Origin: Pochonia chlamydosporia 170
Taxonomy: Eukaryota; Ascomycota; Sordariomycetes; Hypocreales; Clavicipitaceae
Assembly: GCF_001653235.2 (NCBI RefSeq)
Contig: NC_035790.1
Location: forward strand, 7,688,001-7,752,000
Direction of reading: 5' to 3'
Length of the DNA: 64,000 bases
The stretch's first letter is position 1. Every line of letters starts with the position of its first letter. This document shows, piece after piece, positions 19,325 through 29,687 of the stretch. The notes below the pieces were generated by a model. It saw nothing but the letters and a program-made list of their open reading frames with translations. It was not told the DNA's origin and ran no database searches. The position numbers and the translations under genes were made by a program.

Positions 19325-21728
19325 ATGACACAGGGACCACTGATCCCTTGCTCTATATGCGAGTTTTCCATTGGCAGTCACGAGCCTTTTCCTACCGAGT
19401 GTTGGACATGTAAGTTTCGCATTTGTAAGTTAAGTTGGTGAGCAATATCACTCTACATTGCATAAGCCAGTTGACATGGTATCCAAAGTATACAAAACGA
19501 GATCCGGCAGACTCAGAGTAACGGGCGTGGGACTTTATGACAACCAACACTTCGACCAATTCATGGCTCCTCAAGACTTCAACTATGACTGGAGCGATGC
19601 CGAACCGGAACAGATGATTCGAATTGGAGTATCGGAGCAACCCGCATTCAACGGCCGTCACGGCTTTCCTTTCCATTCAGCTTGTCATTATCTGCTGACA
19701 GAGGCTTACAAGCCTAGACCAGTACCATGGAGGGATCTGTTTGATCTCCTCTCTTCGCTTTCGTTCCCGCACAGAAATGTTTATAAAAATTGGCGTGCCA
19801 GCTTCCCAGATAAAAACGGGTGTCTGCTTACGACCGACAGCGACGACTGTCATTTGTGGGAGAACCGTTTTGACTACCATGCGTCTCATTATCACGGGGT
19901 GACCATAGCATCTCAAGATCCGGTGGCTACTTCTGAAGTCATGAGGCTTCAAATTCTGCCAGTGGGCGCAGGAGTAAGCTCACTAACTCGGGTTCTAAGA
20001 AGAACCATGCACCCGCGGCATCACATATGGGATCGCCGCAAGGATCCCTTCGCGGGCCTCCCAGAGGAAATTTGTGTCCAAATTGCATGCTTTTTGCCAA
20101 GCGCTGCTGCCTCACACGCTCGACTTGCTTCCCGAAGCTTTATGCCTATATATTCCTATTCCAGCTTTTGGGCCTCAAGGTTTTGGCCAACAGGAGACCG
20201 GTTTTGGCTTTTCGAGGCTCGGTCGTGGGGTCCTACTTCTTGCTGGCGGCTTCTATATCGTCGCACAAGCGCAGCCAATTGTCCTCGCGGGCTTCGAAAC
20301 AGGCCAAGAGTCATGGGCCGGGTGCAAAACATCCAGACTCTTCTGTCTTCTCGTTGGGCCCGTCAACCATACCTGACATGGTCCAACGACCCGGACATAA
20401 TTTGGATCGAGGCTGCCGCTAGCGTGAACGAAGACCTTCTTCGAAGCGGTCTGACCGAGTGCTGTCGAAAGACCAGCCAGGCAGTGGTAGCACTACCGCG
20501 ACCACCTTACCGGTTGGTATTCTCGATGGCCGAAATTCGGGATGTTGCGTATATAGCTGGAATAAAAATAGTGCCTCTGCAAGACGGCCAAGAGGTGCAA
20601 TTGGGATACTCCACCTCAAACAAAGAATCAACTTTGAGTGTTCGGAAAGAAATGATAGGGCTCAACGTGGCTGCATCTTCAGCAGGTATCCAGGGCATCA
20701 GATGTATTATGGATGGTGGAGAGGCAACGAAATGGGTTGGGAATTGTTGTGGACTTGCAGTCACACGGCGACTTATGGCGTGCGACAAAGTACGTGGTAT
20801 CAAGGCTGGATTTGATGTACGCATGACCAATAGTCTCATACGCTCTCTCTCCCTCTCCCTTTAGCTTGTCGACTTGCTATTGACAACTCTATAGGGATAC
20901 AAGATGGTTAGTTTGGCAGTAACAGGCCCGTTGTCCGCTAACCCTCCATGGCGGGATTCAGCCTTCTGGTTTCCTTCCCCCCCTCTAAAAGAACTGCACC
21001 TAGTAAACGAACTTAGCTTCACATCAAGAGAGTCTGCTGCTTCGGCGTATCATCCTCTCTGCTGGTGCATGTTTACCGGGTGGAATGGATCTTGGCTCCC
21101 TCACTTGACGATAATGTCTGTAACGAGTACCTCGACATCAATCCGTGGCATCAGGTTTCGATACACTGGCAAAGCCGGGTCAAGTCCTAGATTAATAGGC
21201 AAAAGATCCAGACGGGGGCACGGAGACCGGCGCGTCGATTTTGACATTGATGGTCCTGGTGGAGAAATAATTACTGCCATTGAGGTATTCGTCCGTCCCT
21301 GGGACAGGGAACTCCTTGAAAGAGATTATGCTGGCAACAAGCTCATAGCATTTATGGTGCGTTTTGTCGGCATTTACTCTGCTTTCTTCACCATTTCCTT
21401 TTGCCACTGAGGCAATCTTGAGGCTGACTATTTTTTGTTTTTTGGTCACCTTGTAGGTTTTCACAAATCACGAACGACGATGTCGCTTTGGAATAGGAAA
21501 AAAGCACCTTTCTTCTTCCGAAGTCAAGAGACAGCGTATGGAAGCTCCCACAGGGTCTAAAATTACGGGACTCTACTATAGCCAGGTAAGCATCAAATCA
21601 AACCAGTTGAACTTGGCTGCTCAAATTCGGCAATTGGCGCAGCTAACTTGGGATTGGAGCACCTTGATGAAATCGTAGCTCTTGGGGCCATTTCCCAAGT
21701 TCTTCCGCCGCCAACGCTAGCAAAATGA
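19325..21728 (+). CDS. F-box domain protein of the fungal Cys-N-terminal type
   Basis: Five exons are proposed: join(19325..19424,19489..20816,20895..21356,21457..21585,21660..21728), 695 residues. Exon 1 gives MTQGPLIPCSICEFSIGSHE with a CxxC pair. Splicing (GTAAGT...CCAAAG) then makes WTCKFRILYKTRSGRLRVTGVGLYDN, matching the usual W-x3-FRxLY-x-GVG block of this family. The F-box lies near residues 220-262 (DPFAGLPEEICVQIACFLPSAAASHARLASRSF). F-box proteins bring substrates to SCF ubiquitin ligases. The C-terminal half (YRLVFSMAEIRDVAYIAGIKI...) is typical of fungal F-box proteins with unknown substrate. The last intron (GTAAGC, branch GCTAAC, acceptor GGAG) leads to HLDEIVALGAISQVL and TGA. 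The acceptors CCAAAG and GGAG are weak, so those two junctions are the least certain. Confidence 0.8.
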
Positions 21729-22165
21729 TGAATGTTTGTGAATTGGAGCAAGGAGAGGCAAGGCAAGCAAACGACCCCCAAAATCCAAAACCAACACCAA
21801 AACCAAAACCCCACGCACTGAGGGTGTGTCGAACAGTTAGCAGGCGATCCTCCACTTTAACAATCCATCAACGTGGGGGAGGGGAACTTGGGCAAGTTGG
21901 GGAACAGGTTGACATGGAGCGAGCGATTCGAAAGGAACTAGCATTTGCGGCGTCCCTATCTCCACCATCGGACATAAGGGTGTGGTTATGGTGTCCGGGT
22001 ATTGACGTCAAGGCTTAGAAATAGAATAGGACCCAGATGAGCAAGCGAGTTATATAAGTATGTTAGCGGGTGTCAATGTAATTTTGTTGACGGTTCGCCT
22101 TTGCAATCACTCCACTGTCCCATCGTCAAGCAGACTCTGCAGCTATTTACCGCTCATCACCCATC
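21729..22165. promoter_or_regulatory. Promoter region of the NAD(P) reductase with TATA box
   Basis: A 0.44-kb gap between tandem genes. TATATAAG at 22051-22058 lies ~110 nt before the ATG and fits a TATA box. A/C-rich repeated CCAAAACC-type sequence lies at about 21778-21812. Confidence 0.5.
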
Positions 22166-23576
22166 ATGACCAAGGTTCTCCTCACTGGTGAGTGAAACTA
22201 AATCATTGAAAGTGGTAACTGTAACGTATCAACTAACTGGTGAAACAATTCAGGCGGCTCGGGCTTCATTGCCGGTATGTTTATGACTCTTCGACTCCGG
22301 AATTGATGTTGGAGTCGAGGGGAAGGGAGCATCAGGATTGACTTCACCTTGAGTCTCCTCGACGTGCCCCTCCTCCTCTTCCTCGTCTTTGTCCCCTCCC
22401 CCACCCTCAACCACGTTCCGTCATGTCACAGATTGATTCCCTCACCCTTTACCATCACAAACAGGCTGGATAACGCCATAAACTAACCCGATAATGTGAT
22501 AGCCCACATCTTGGACCAGCTCCTCAACAAGGGCCACCAGGTAATCACGACTGTGCGAACCGAGGAAAAGGCCAAGCCCATCCGTGAAGCGTACAAGGAC
22601 AAGGGAGATCAGCTTGAAGTAGTGGCGGTGGGCGACATTGCAAAGGAGAATGCGTTTGACGAGGTCGTCAAGAAGCCCGGCATTGAGGTGGTGATGCACA
22701 CGGCGAGTCCGTTTCACTTCAAATGGAGTACGTGAAGCGCCTAGTATTTTGCATTTCGCATTTGGCTCTTGATGAGGCACAAATCACACCAGAGTAGATG
22801 GCTAACCAGCAGAAACAACAGCCGACGCTCAAACGGAATTGATTGATCCCGCCCTCGTCGGCACCACAGGCATCCTCAAGGCCATCAAACGGTCCGCCCC
22901 AACCGTCAAACGAGTCATTGTCACGTCGTCATTCGCCTCCGTCCTCGACGAGGCACACCTCTCCGACGCATCCCACACCTTTACCGAACAGTCCTGGAAC
23001 CCCGTCACCATCGACCAGCTGCACTCGTCGCCCGCCACGGCCTACCGTCTCTCCAAGACGCTCGCCGAGAAAGCGGCCTGGGACTTTGTCGCCCGCGAGA
23101 AGCCCAACTTTGACCTCGCCACCATTTGTCCGCCCGTGGTGTTTGGCCCCGTCGTGCACCACCTAGCCTCCCTGGAGAGCATCAATACTTCGAATGAGCG
23201 TGTTGTGTCGCTCGTCAGCGGCGGCTGGAACAAGGGGATTCCGGCGACGGGCCCCATCACCGTGTGGGTGGACGTGCGGGACACAGCGTTGGCGCACGTG
23301 AGGGCCATGGAGAGGGAGGACGCCGGCGGGAAGAGGCATTTGACGATTGGGGGCAGGTTTAAGAATCGTGATATTGCGGAGGTGGCGTGGAGGAGGTTTG
23401 CGGACCTGGGGGATAAGTTGCCGGAGAGGGATGTCGAGGGCGGAGGAGCGCCGAGCGCGAGTGAGAATTTTCGGTATAATAATGATGAGACGACGAGGGT
23501 GCTGGGGATGAAGTGGACAGGGTTGGATGAGAGTATTGGTGATTTGATTGTGTCGTTGAAGGAGCATGGGATTTAA
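22166..23576 (+). CDS. GRE2/dihydroflavonol-reductase-like NAD(P)-dependent reductase (extended SDR)
   Basis: Four exons: join(22166..22187,22254..22274,22503..22727,22822..23576), 340 residues. Exons 1 and 2 are only 22 and 21 nt, yet together they encode MTKVLLTGGSGFIA, the Rossmann glycine motif, so the splicing is well supported by protein conservation. Introns are 66, 228 and 94 nt with GTGAGT, GTATGT and GTACGT donors. Catalytic residues are Ser in VTSSFAS (about 125) and Tyr/Lys in AYRLSK (Tyr ~164, Lys ~168). The family reduces aldehydes or ketones (yeast Gre2 acts on methylglyoxal and isovaleraldehyde; plant DFR/CCR on phenylpropanoids). The exact substrate cannot be read from sequence. 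The coding strand turns from C-rich to G-rich near 23290. It converges on the membrane-protein gene. Confidence 0.9.
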
Positions 23577-23825
23577 GGCTGAGTACACATCACATGTAGA
23601 GTAAGTTGGGCAAACTGAGTAAACATTAGCCACTACTTGAGTACATGTCGTTATCGTACATTTCCATCCATATCTAAACTCCATTCTAACATTACGCCGT
23701 TCTGTATTCTCAAGCCAGGGAATCCAAACCATGCAACGCACGCAATCGCTAAATGCCATCTCATGTACATATCTCATATATCGTTCCCACACCCATTCAT
23801 TACCTCTGAAACACATCACACAAAA

Positions 23826-24734
23826 TCACCTCTTAAACGGCGAATACGTGCCCCCCAACCTCTCCATATCACGCTCATCCAGCCGCGGCCACCTCTCCCT
23901 CTTCTCCTGCACATCCACCGTCGGCGACCCAATCGCAATCCCAATCTCCTCGGGCCGCACATTCTCCAGCGGCACACCCCCCTCCAGCGGATTCACCTGC
24001 CAGTACTTGAGCGGCGGCGACGGCAGCGCCCTCCTCGGCGGGGGGCCCGGCGACACCAGGCCGTTCACCACGTCCGGAATACTGACCGGCGTGGCGGGCG
24101 GGCTGGATCGCGATCCGGGGCCTAACGTGGAGGTTGTCGACGTGGAAGCCGCTGATTTATGCGCCTTCGGAAAGATGCTATACTTGGGGGTGGTGGCACC
24201 CAATATTCGCTGCGTGTCCGTAGTATAAAGAGCCATGTCCTTTGCGGAGGGCACATTCCCCAGACTGGATGGTTTCCCGCGCCGCGTATAAGTGTACGTC
24301 TTCTTGGGCATCTGAATCGCGCCCTCACTCCGGGTCGTCTGATGGAACTTGCGGTCGCCGAGGCGCGGGGGCGCTCGCAGATCCCGCTCAGGTGTATACG
24401 GCATGTCTGTGAGATGGGGGAACGGCGAGAGGCCAGGGGAGTTGAGGATGGTGGAACTGGCGTTTACGCTGCTGGGTTTGTGGTCGGTGGTTGTGACAGA
24501 GGGCGGCCGTGGTTTGTTTCTCTTCTGCCGGACTTTCAGGGTGATTATGACGACGGCTAGGCTGATGAGGACGGCGCCTGCTACCGCGCTGAGAACAATG
24601 GTTGCAACGACGGCGGTTGAGATGCTGGATGAGGATGAGGTGGGAGAAGGAGAAGGAGAAAGCTGGGGAGGAGGCGGTTCAGCAGAGGTCTTGTATTCCG
24701 GTGGGAGGTGAGAATTGACGTCTTTGTACGGCAT
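23826..24734 (-). CDS. Single-pass membrane protein with proline/serine-rich cytoplasmic tail, function unknown
   Basis: Single exon, 302 residues. A Pro/Ser-rich N-terminus (about 1-40, no signal peptide) precedes one hydrophobic segment (about 41-66, AVVATIVLSAVAGAVLISLAVVIITL) that is followed at once by KVRQKRNK, a basic stop-transfer. The N-terminus should thus be lumenal or extracellular and the ~235-residue tail cytoplasmic. The tail is rich in Pro, Ser, Thr and Arg with many SP/TP sites and short conserved-looking blocks (MPKKTYTYTRRGKPSSLG, KYWQVNPLEGGVPLENVRPEEIGIAIGSP, ERWPRLDERDMERLGGTYSPFKR). The layout resembles small ascomycete membrane adaptors, but I recognise no named family. 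No enzymatic motif is present. Confidence 0.75.
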   Translation of the reverse strand: MPYKDVNSHLPPEYKTSAEPPPPQLSPSPSPTSSSSSISTAVVATIVLSAVAGAVLISLAVVIITLKVRQKRNKPRPPSVTTTDHKPSSVNASSTILNSPGLSPFPHLTDMPYTPERDLRAPPRLGDRKFHQTTRSEGAIQMPKKTYTYTRRGKPSSLGNVPSAKDMALYTTDTQRILGATTPKYSIFPKAHKSAASTSTTSTLGPGSRSSPPATPVSIPDVVNGLVSPGPPPRRALPSPPLKYWQVNPLEGGVPLENVRPEEIGIAIGSPTVDVQEKRERWPRLDERDMERLGGTYSPFKR

Positions 24735-27063
24735 GTTTAGAGGGTTGTGTCCATGTTGGTTTTGTGTTTATTTGACTGTGTGCGTGCGTCGTCGTTGTTG
24801 TTATGTCTGCATCTGCGGTGTCGTCTGAGCGGCTGTTGTATATGTAGTGTAAGTTTTCCGCATCCGTCTCTTTTTTTTTGTCCGTGTATTTTCATGAGAT
24901 ATGAGCAGAGTGAGAAAAAAAAAAACCAACCTGTTTACACGTACACGCACGGCCAATCCATCACCCTCCCCGTCCATTGGATTGCTGCGGTCCAAAACCC
25001 TGTGTGGTCCTCGCGTTTCAACGCAAACGCATTCGCATTTGCGTTTGCATTTGCGGTGCTCGGTCGTTGCGCTTCGACCTGTGCGTCTGAGTCTGCATGC
25101 GCTAGATTGTGCTTGAGCGTCGACTTTTGAGTGCAGACACGCACATTCACGGGCAAGTCGAGTGGTGCCGGAAGAAGACGACGACAGTTTTGGTGAGGAT
25201 TGTTGGCTTTTGCAACGCATGAATCTGGATGTGGCTGTGGTTCTGCCTCTTCTTTTGTTGCATTCTGCCTCCCCTTCGGACTGGCTGCCATCCCTGCTTG
25301 CCATCTGAACTTTTTGACACTTGACCTATTTTTTTTAAAATGACACTCGGGTAGCAGTGTCCGAAATGTGACTTGTGCTTGGGTACAGGTATTCTGGTCC
25401 ACAGTCTTCAAACCGAAACGGCATCAGTGCCACTTTCGTTTTGAGACGAAAGGGGGTGTTGTGCCTGTTTCTGTGTCTGAAATGGGAAAATGGCCAACTT
25501 GAATGAGTGAATTCCATTCAGGGTATTTGTGACAGAAAAATCTGCCTGTTGACTATGCGCTTTTCAAACGGTTGAGGCGTCGAGTCACGAAGCATTGAAT
25601 ATCGTTTTTCTTGGCATCCTGACTCGGGAATACGACAGCATAAACCACCTAATAACCACTCTGCGCAGTAACAAAAAGGAAAAAAAAAATAAAGAAAGTC
25701 GCACCACATGCCCACCGTTCAATACATCAGCAACTACGTCAGGAAGATGTTGTTTCCGCCTTGGCATCATATACTCGTCATCAAGGGCGATAAAAACCCC
25801 TGCGTCAGGCACGAAAAAGGGTTCCCAAAGGTGTACACTGGGAATGTGAAAAATTTGGTTTGTGCCACGGACAGAGCCAATTATTTGTGCTGCTGCGCGA
25901 TACGATGTGTACTTTTTCACGAAAATCAGGAAAACGGTAAAACACCAATCGGGAAGCGTGGACGTGTGTGACAGAATCTGGGAGACAGCAGCTGGAAGCT
26001 TGCATATGCGATGGAGACACAGAGAGATCTGATTCTTGTCTCGTTTGGGGGGGGTTGTCTGATTGAGATTTCTGGTGGGAGAAGTTGACGTTATTGTTGC
26101 GACGGAAGCGGTTCAGGATGAGGCATCAAGATGAATTCTAATGACGTGTTTTGATCAAATGGATGGGAGTGCTCGCGCGCCGCGTATAATTTGGCGGGCG
26201 ATGAATGAATGCATGTCCAGAGTATCGTGCGACAAGATGGTTCGTGGCAGACATCTCTGAGTACATCGGGACATGCACGAGAAAAGAAGAGGGAAAAAAG
26301 AAAATATAAAGCGAAAAAAAGGGCACATAAAAAATAAAAATGAAAATAAAATTAAAATTAAAAATAAACAAGTCTAGTCTCATCCCATCCCAACATCAAT
26401 CTTCACCCGGCTTTCAACATCATGCATCTCACTCCATGTCACTCACTCACTGCACCCGCAAGCCACCGCCTCTTTACGCCCGCAACGTGGCATCCAGACG
26501 CAATTTCTTCCAGCCGTGCTTCCTCTCGACTCCATCATCATCAACCCTGTTCCTGGTCCCTTCACTTCACTTTTGCAAGGCAGATACGTCCGTCGACGCA
26601 AAGAAAATATGCATTGTGTGGTATATAACCCAAAGCCGTAAATGTACAACGGGCCAATCGGCCTCCAGTCCGCTGCTTATTTTTGCACAGAACACATGCT
26701 CTTAATGGATGTGATGGATCAACCTAGAGCCAAAAAAAAGTCCCCAAATTTTCCAGTGTCCAGTGCCCTGCCTCATGCCCGTCCGATATGCCCCATATGC
26801 CTGTCCCTTGCCTCTTTTTAGAGCCTGTCTGCTTGCCTTGATGTCGTCTCACGGTCTCAGTATTAATGCTCCAATGAAACCCCTCCTGTAGACAAGAGCT
26901 GGCCGCTTCTCACCAGTTCAACCTGTGGCTTAGTCGCTTTTGATCTCTCCTCAAAACACGATGCGGATGAAACAAACAGATTGCTCTTCAAAAAGGATCT
27001 GCACCGGCAGACCACATCTCCTCGGCCTCCACTCACGCCTGCATCTCACTTGATCGTGATACT
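24735..27063. other. 2.3-kb intergenic region, no gene seen
   Basis: This region combines the promoter side of the membrane-protein gene and the 3' flank of YME1. Open frames (for example 24801-25304 minus) are short and of simple composition. Homopolymer A or T runs occur around 24870, 24917 and 25680. A strongly A-rich tract with AAAATTAAAATT-type sequence lies at about 26280-26370. Nothing else is recognisable. Confidence 0.5.
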
Positions 27064-29687
27064 TCAGCTGTCAGCTGCAGATGAATCTGCCTGCGCTGGA
27101 GGTGGTGCCTCCGACTCTGGTGGCTGCGGATGCGGAACGTTTCCTAGCCCGGGTGGCTGAGGTGTGTCTGAGGGAATTGGCAACACCAGCGGGCCCTTGG
27201 GAACAATACTTCGTCCCGGCAGCTTCTCTCCTCGAATCACCATCTCCACCTCCTTCTTGTCCAGCGTCTCATACTGAACAAGAGCCTGCGCCAAAAGGTC
27301 GAGCTCTTTTCGCTTCTCCGTAAGCAGTTTCCTCACGTCCTCGTACGACTTCTTCAGCGTCTTCTGCACTTCTCCCTCAATAATGGCTCGGGTTTCAGAG
27401 CTCAGGTTTTCGTATCGTCTGCCGTATTCCACTGGCCCCAGCGCATTCGACATGCCAAAATTGGTAATCATCATGAAGCTGAGATCCGTAGCCTTTTCAA
27501 GGTCCTGCAATATGCAATGTCAGCCCAGGCCCCGATACACATACATACATACATCCACAAAACTAGTCAACTCCCTCCCACACTTACATTTGAAACTCCA
27601 GACGTAACCTTGTCGTCACCATATCGCATCTCCTCGGCCATCTTTCCACCAAGCAGCACACGTATGTTCGACATGTACTCGGCCGCAGTGTATGAGTACT
27701 TGTCCATTTGCGGCACATGCGCAGTGTGACCAAGCGACGGGCCCTTGGGTAAGATGGTGACCTTGTACAGTCGACTGGAGCTGTCCTTTTCAAAGAGTTG
27801 CACGAGTGCGTGGCCAGCTTCGTGATAGGCTGTCATTTCCTTTTCCTTTTCCGTGACAACCATCGACTTCCTCTCTGCTCCCATAGTAACCCGATCAAAC
27901 GCCCAATCCATGTCGTCCTTTGAAACCATTGTGGCTCTGGCCCTGCTGGCTCGAAGAGCGGCGAGATTGAGCATGTTTTCGAGCTCTGCACCAGATCTCC
28001 CCGGAGACCGGGCAGCAATAGCGTCCAAGTCAACATCGGGTGCCGCCTTGATCTTCTTCGCGTGGTGCTTCAGAATAGCCAGGCGCCCGCGAACATCCGG
28101 GAGGTCTACGTTAATGTGACGATCAAAACGGCCAGGTCTAGTCAAAGCCTTGTCCAGCAGATTTGGCAAGTTGGTAGCGCCCATGATGATGATTTTGGTG
28201 TCTTGGTCGAATCCATCGAGTTCCGTCAGCAGCTGATTGAGAGTCTGCTTGGCATGTGCCTGGTCTCGAGGATTTCGCTTGCCACCAATGGCGTCCAGTT
28301 CGTCGATGAAGATAATCGCTGGAGACTTGGCTTTGGCCGCAGCAAAAAGCTCCCGAACACGCTTGGCCCCCACGCCCACAAAGATTTCGTCAAATTCACT
28401 TCCGGACATGTAGAAGAATGGTACACCAGCTTCACCAGCCACGGCGCGAGCAAGCAACGTCTTTCCGGTTCCCGGGGGGCCGACAAGCAAGACGCCTTTG
28501 GGGAGCTTGGCACCCAAGTCGGAAAAGTTTTCCGGGTTCTTGAGAAATTCGACAACTTCCTGGAGCTCCTCCTTGGCCTCGTCGCAGCCATGGACGTCGC
28601 CGAATCGCGTAGTCTGCTTCTCAGCCTTTACCTCGGAATCCGTCTTGGCGCCAGGTCCACGTCGGAACGTACTGAGTGTCTCGATAAGAATGGTGACAGC
28701 CGCAAAACAAAGATATGTAACCACGACAAATGTCGCAAAGAACTTGACCCAGCGGAAGATAAGTGACCGTGTTGATTCTTGGACAACAACATGAATCGGC
28801 TCCCCCTTGCCGCCTTTGGATGCACCGGCGCCGTATGAACTACCCGAAACAGCAGCATTAGCAATGGCCTGCTCCTGCGTAGTCCATTGCCCTCTACCAT
28901 ATCCAGACGGCGCCGATGGCCCCGCGGTGGCATTGGTGCCCGCATTAAGTGCTGCCAGAGCCTTCTTGTACGCATCTTCGGTGGCCGCGTTTGTTGCAAA
29001 TCGTCCTGACTGGTATCGCTCGACTAATATGCCGGGCATGTTCGCCCTGAGGAGGAGCTGGTAAAACGCATTTTGCATGTTGGCATTGCCAGCGTTTCGA
29101 TTCGCAGACTCCTCGACAGTAGCTAATTGGTTCCGGGAAATGCCGTTGGAGCTGCCAAACCCTGTGCCAAAGCCCCTCTGTTGCATTGCCACACCTCCAA
29201 ACTGCAACTGCTGCAGACGCATTGATGCAAACGGGCGCCATTGTGCTCGAGGAACAAATCCCTTAATTTGGAACTGCGGCTGCCGCAAGACGGGGTTCGC
29301 CGCCCGCAGACCAACTTGAGAGAGCGTAGATACGGTGTTCTGAATATTCATTGGCGCGGTATTTCTCGGTAGAGCGGGGAGAGTAGATAGTGATGGAGTC
29401 GCATCCCGGATGAAATCAGGTAACTGCGCTGACGATGCCTTGTCGCCGAGACTTGACCTGGCACCCTTAGCATCCGACACAGGCCTGGTTTCTGATCTCT
29501 GCGCCGGCAGCGTCGCGCTTCTCCAAGGTGTTGCTAATGAGTTCGCAATCGATGGCCACGCCTCCGCGGCGACTGACGCCAAAGCCTACCATGCATTTGA
29601 GTCAGCTAATGTAATCCCGCTTCAGGTCTTGACAGCGTCATCTCGTGCCTATGCACATAGACTTACCGGAACGCCGTAGAAAGCCAT
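27064..29687 (-). CDS. YME1: Mitochondrial i-AAA protease (ATP-dependent zinc metallopeptidase)
   Basis: Three exons, complement(join(27064..27504,27588..29585,29667..29687)), 819 residues. Exon 1 encodes only MAFYGVP; introns are 81 nt (GTAAGT...GGTAG) and 83 nt (GTAAGT...TTGCAG). The N-terminus is a long presequence-like, Arg/Ala/Gln-rich region. One membrane span (about 283-309, FRWVKFFATFVVVTYLCFAAVTIL) marks an i-AAA (one span) rather than an m-AAA (two spans). The AAA domain has Walker A GPPGTGKT (about 376-383), Walker B IIFIDELDAIGG and the second region of homology. The protease has HEAGH (about 595-599) and the third zinc ligand Asp in SGVSNDLEKAT, exactly at the exon 2/3 junction. 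The enzyme degrades inner-membrane and intermembrane-space proteins. Intron 2 carries a short ATAC microsatellite. Confidence 0.95.
27533..27557. repeat. ATAC microsatellite inside YME1 intron 2
   Basis: About five consecutive ATAC-type units within the 83-nt intron. Length variation here would not touch coding sequence. It may vary between strains. Confidence 0.7.

Noticed and set aside
24801..25304. 167-codon minus-strand frame
   Set aside because: Simple Cys/Arg/Thr-rich composition arising from repetitive GCATTTGCG-type DNA; it lies in the upstream region of the membrane-protein gene.
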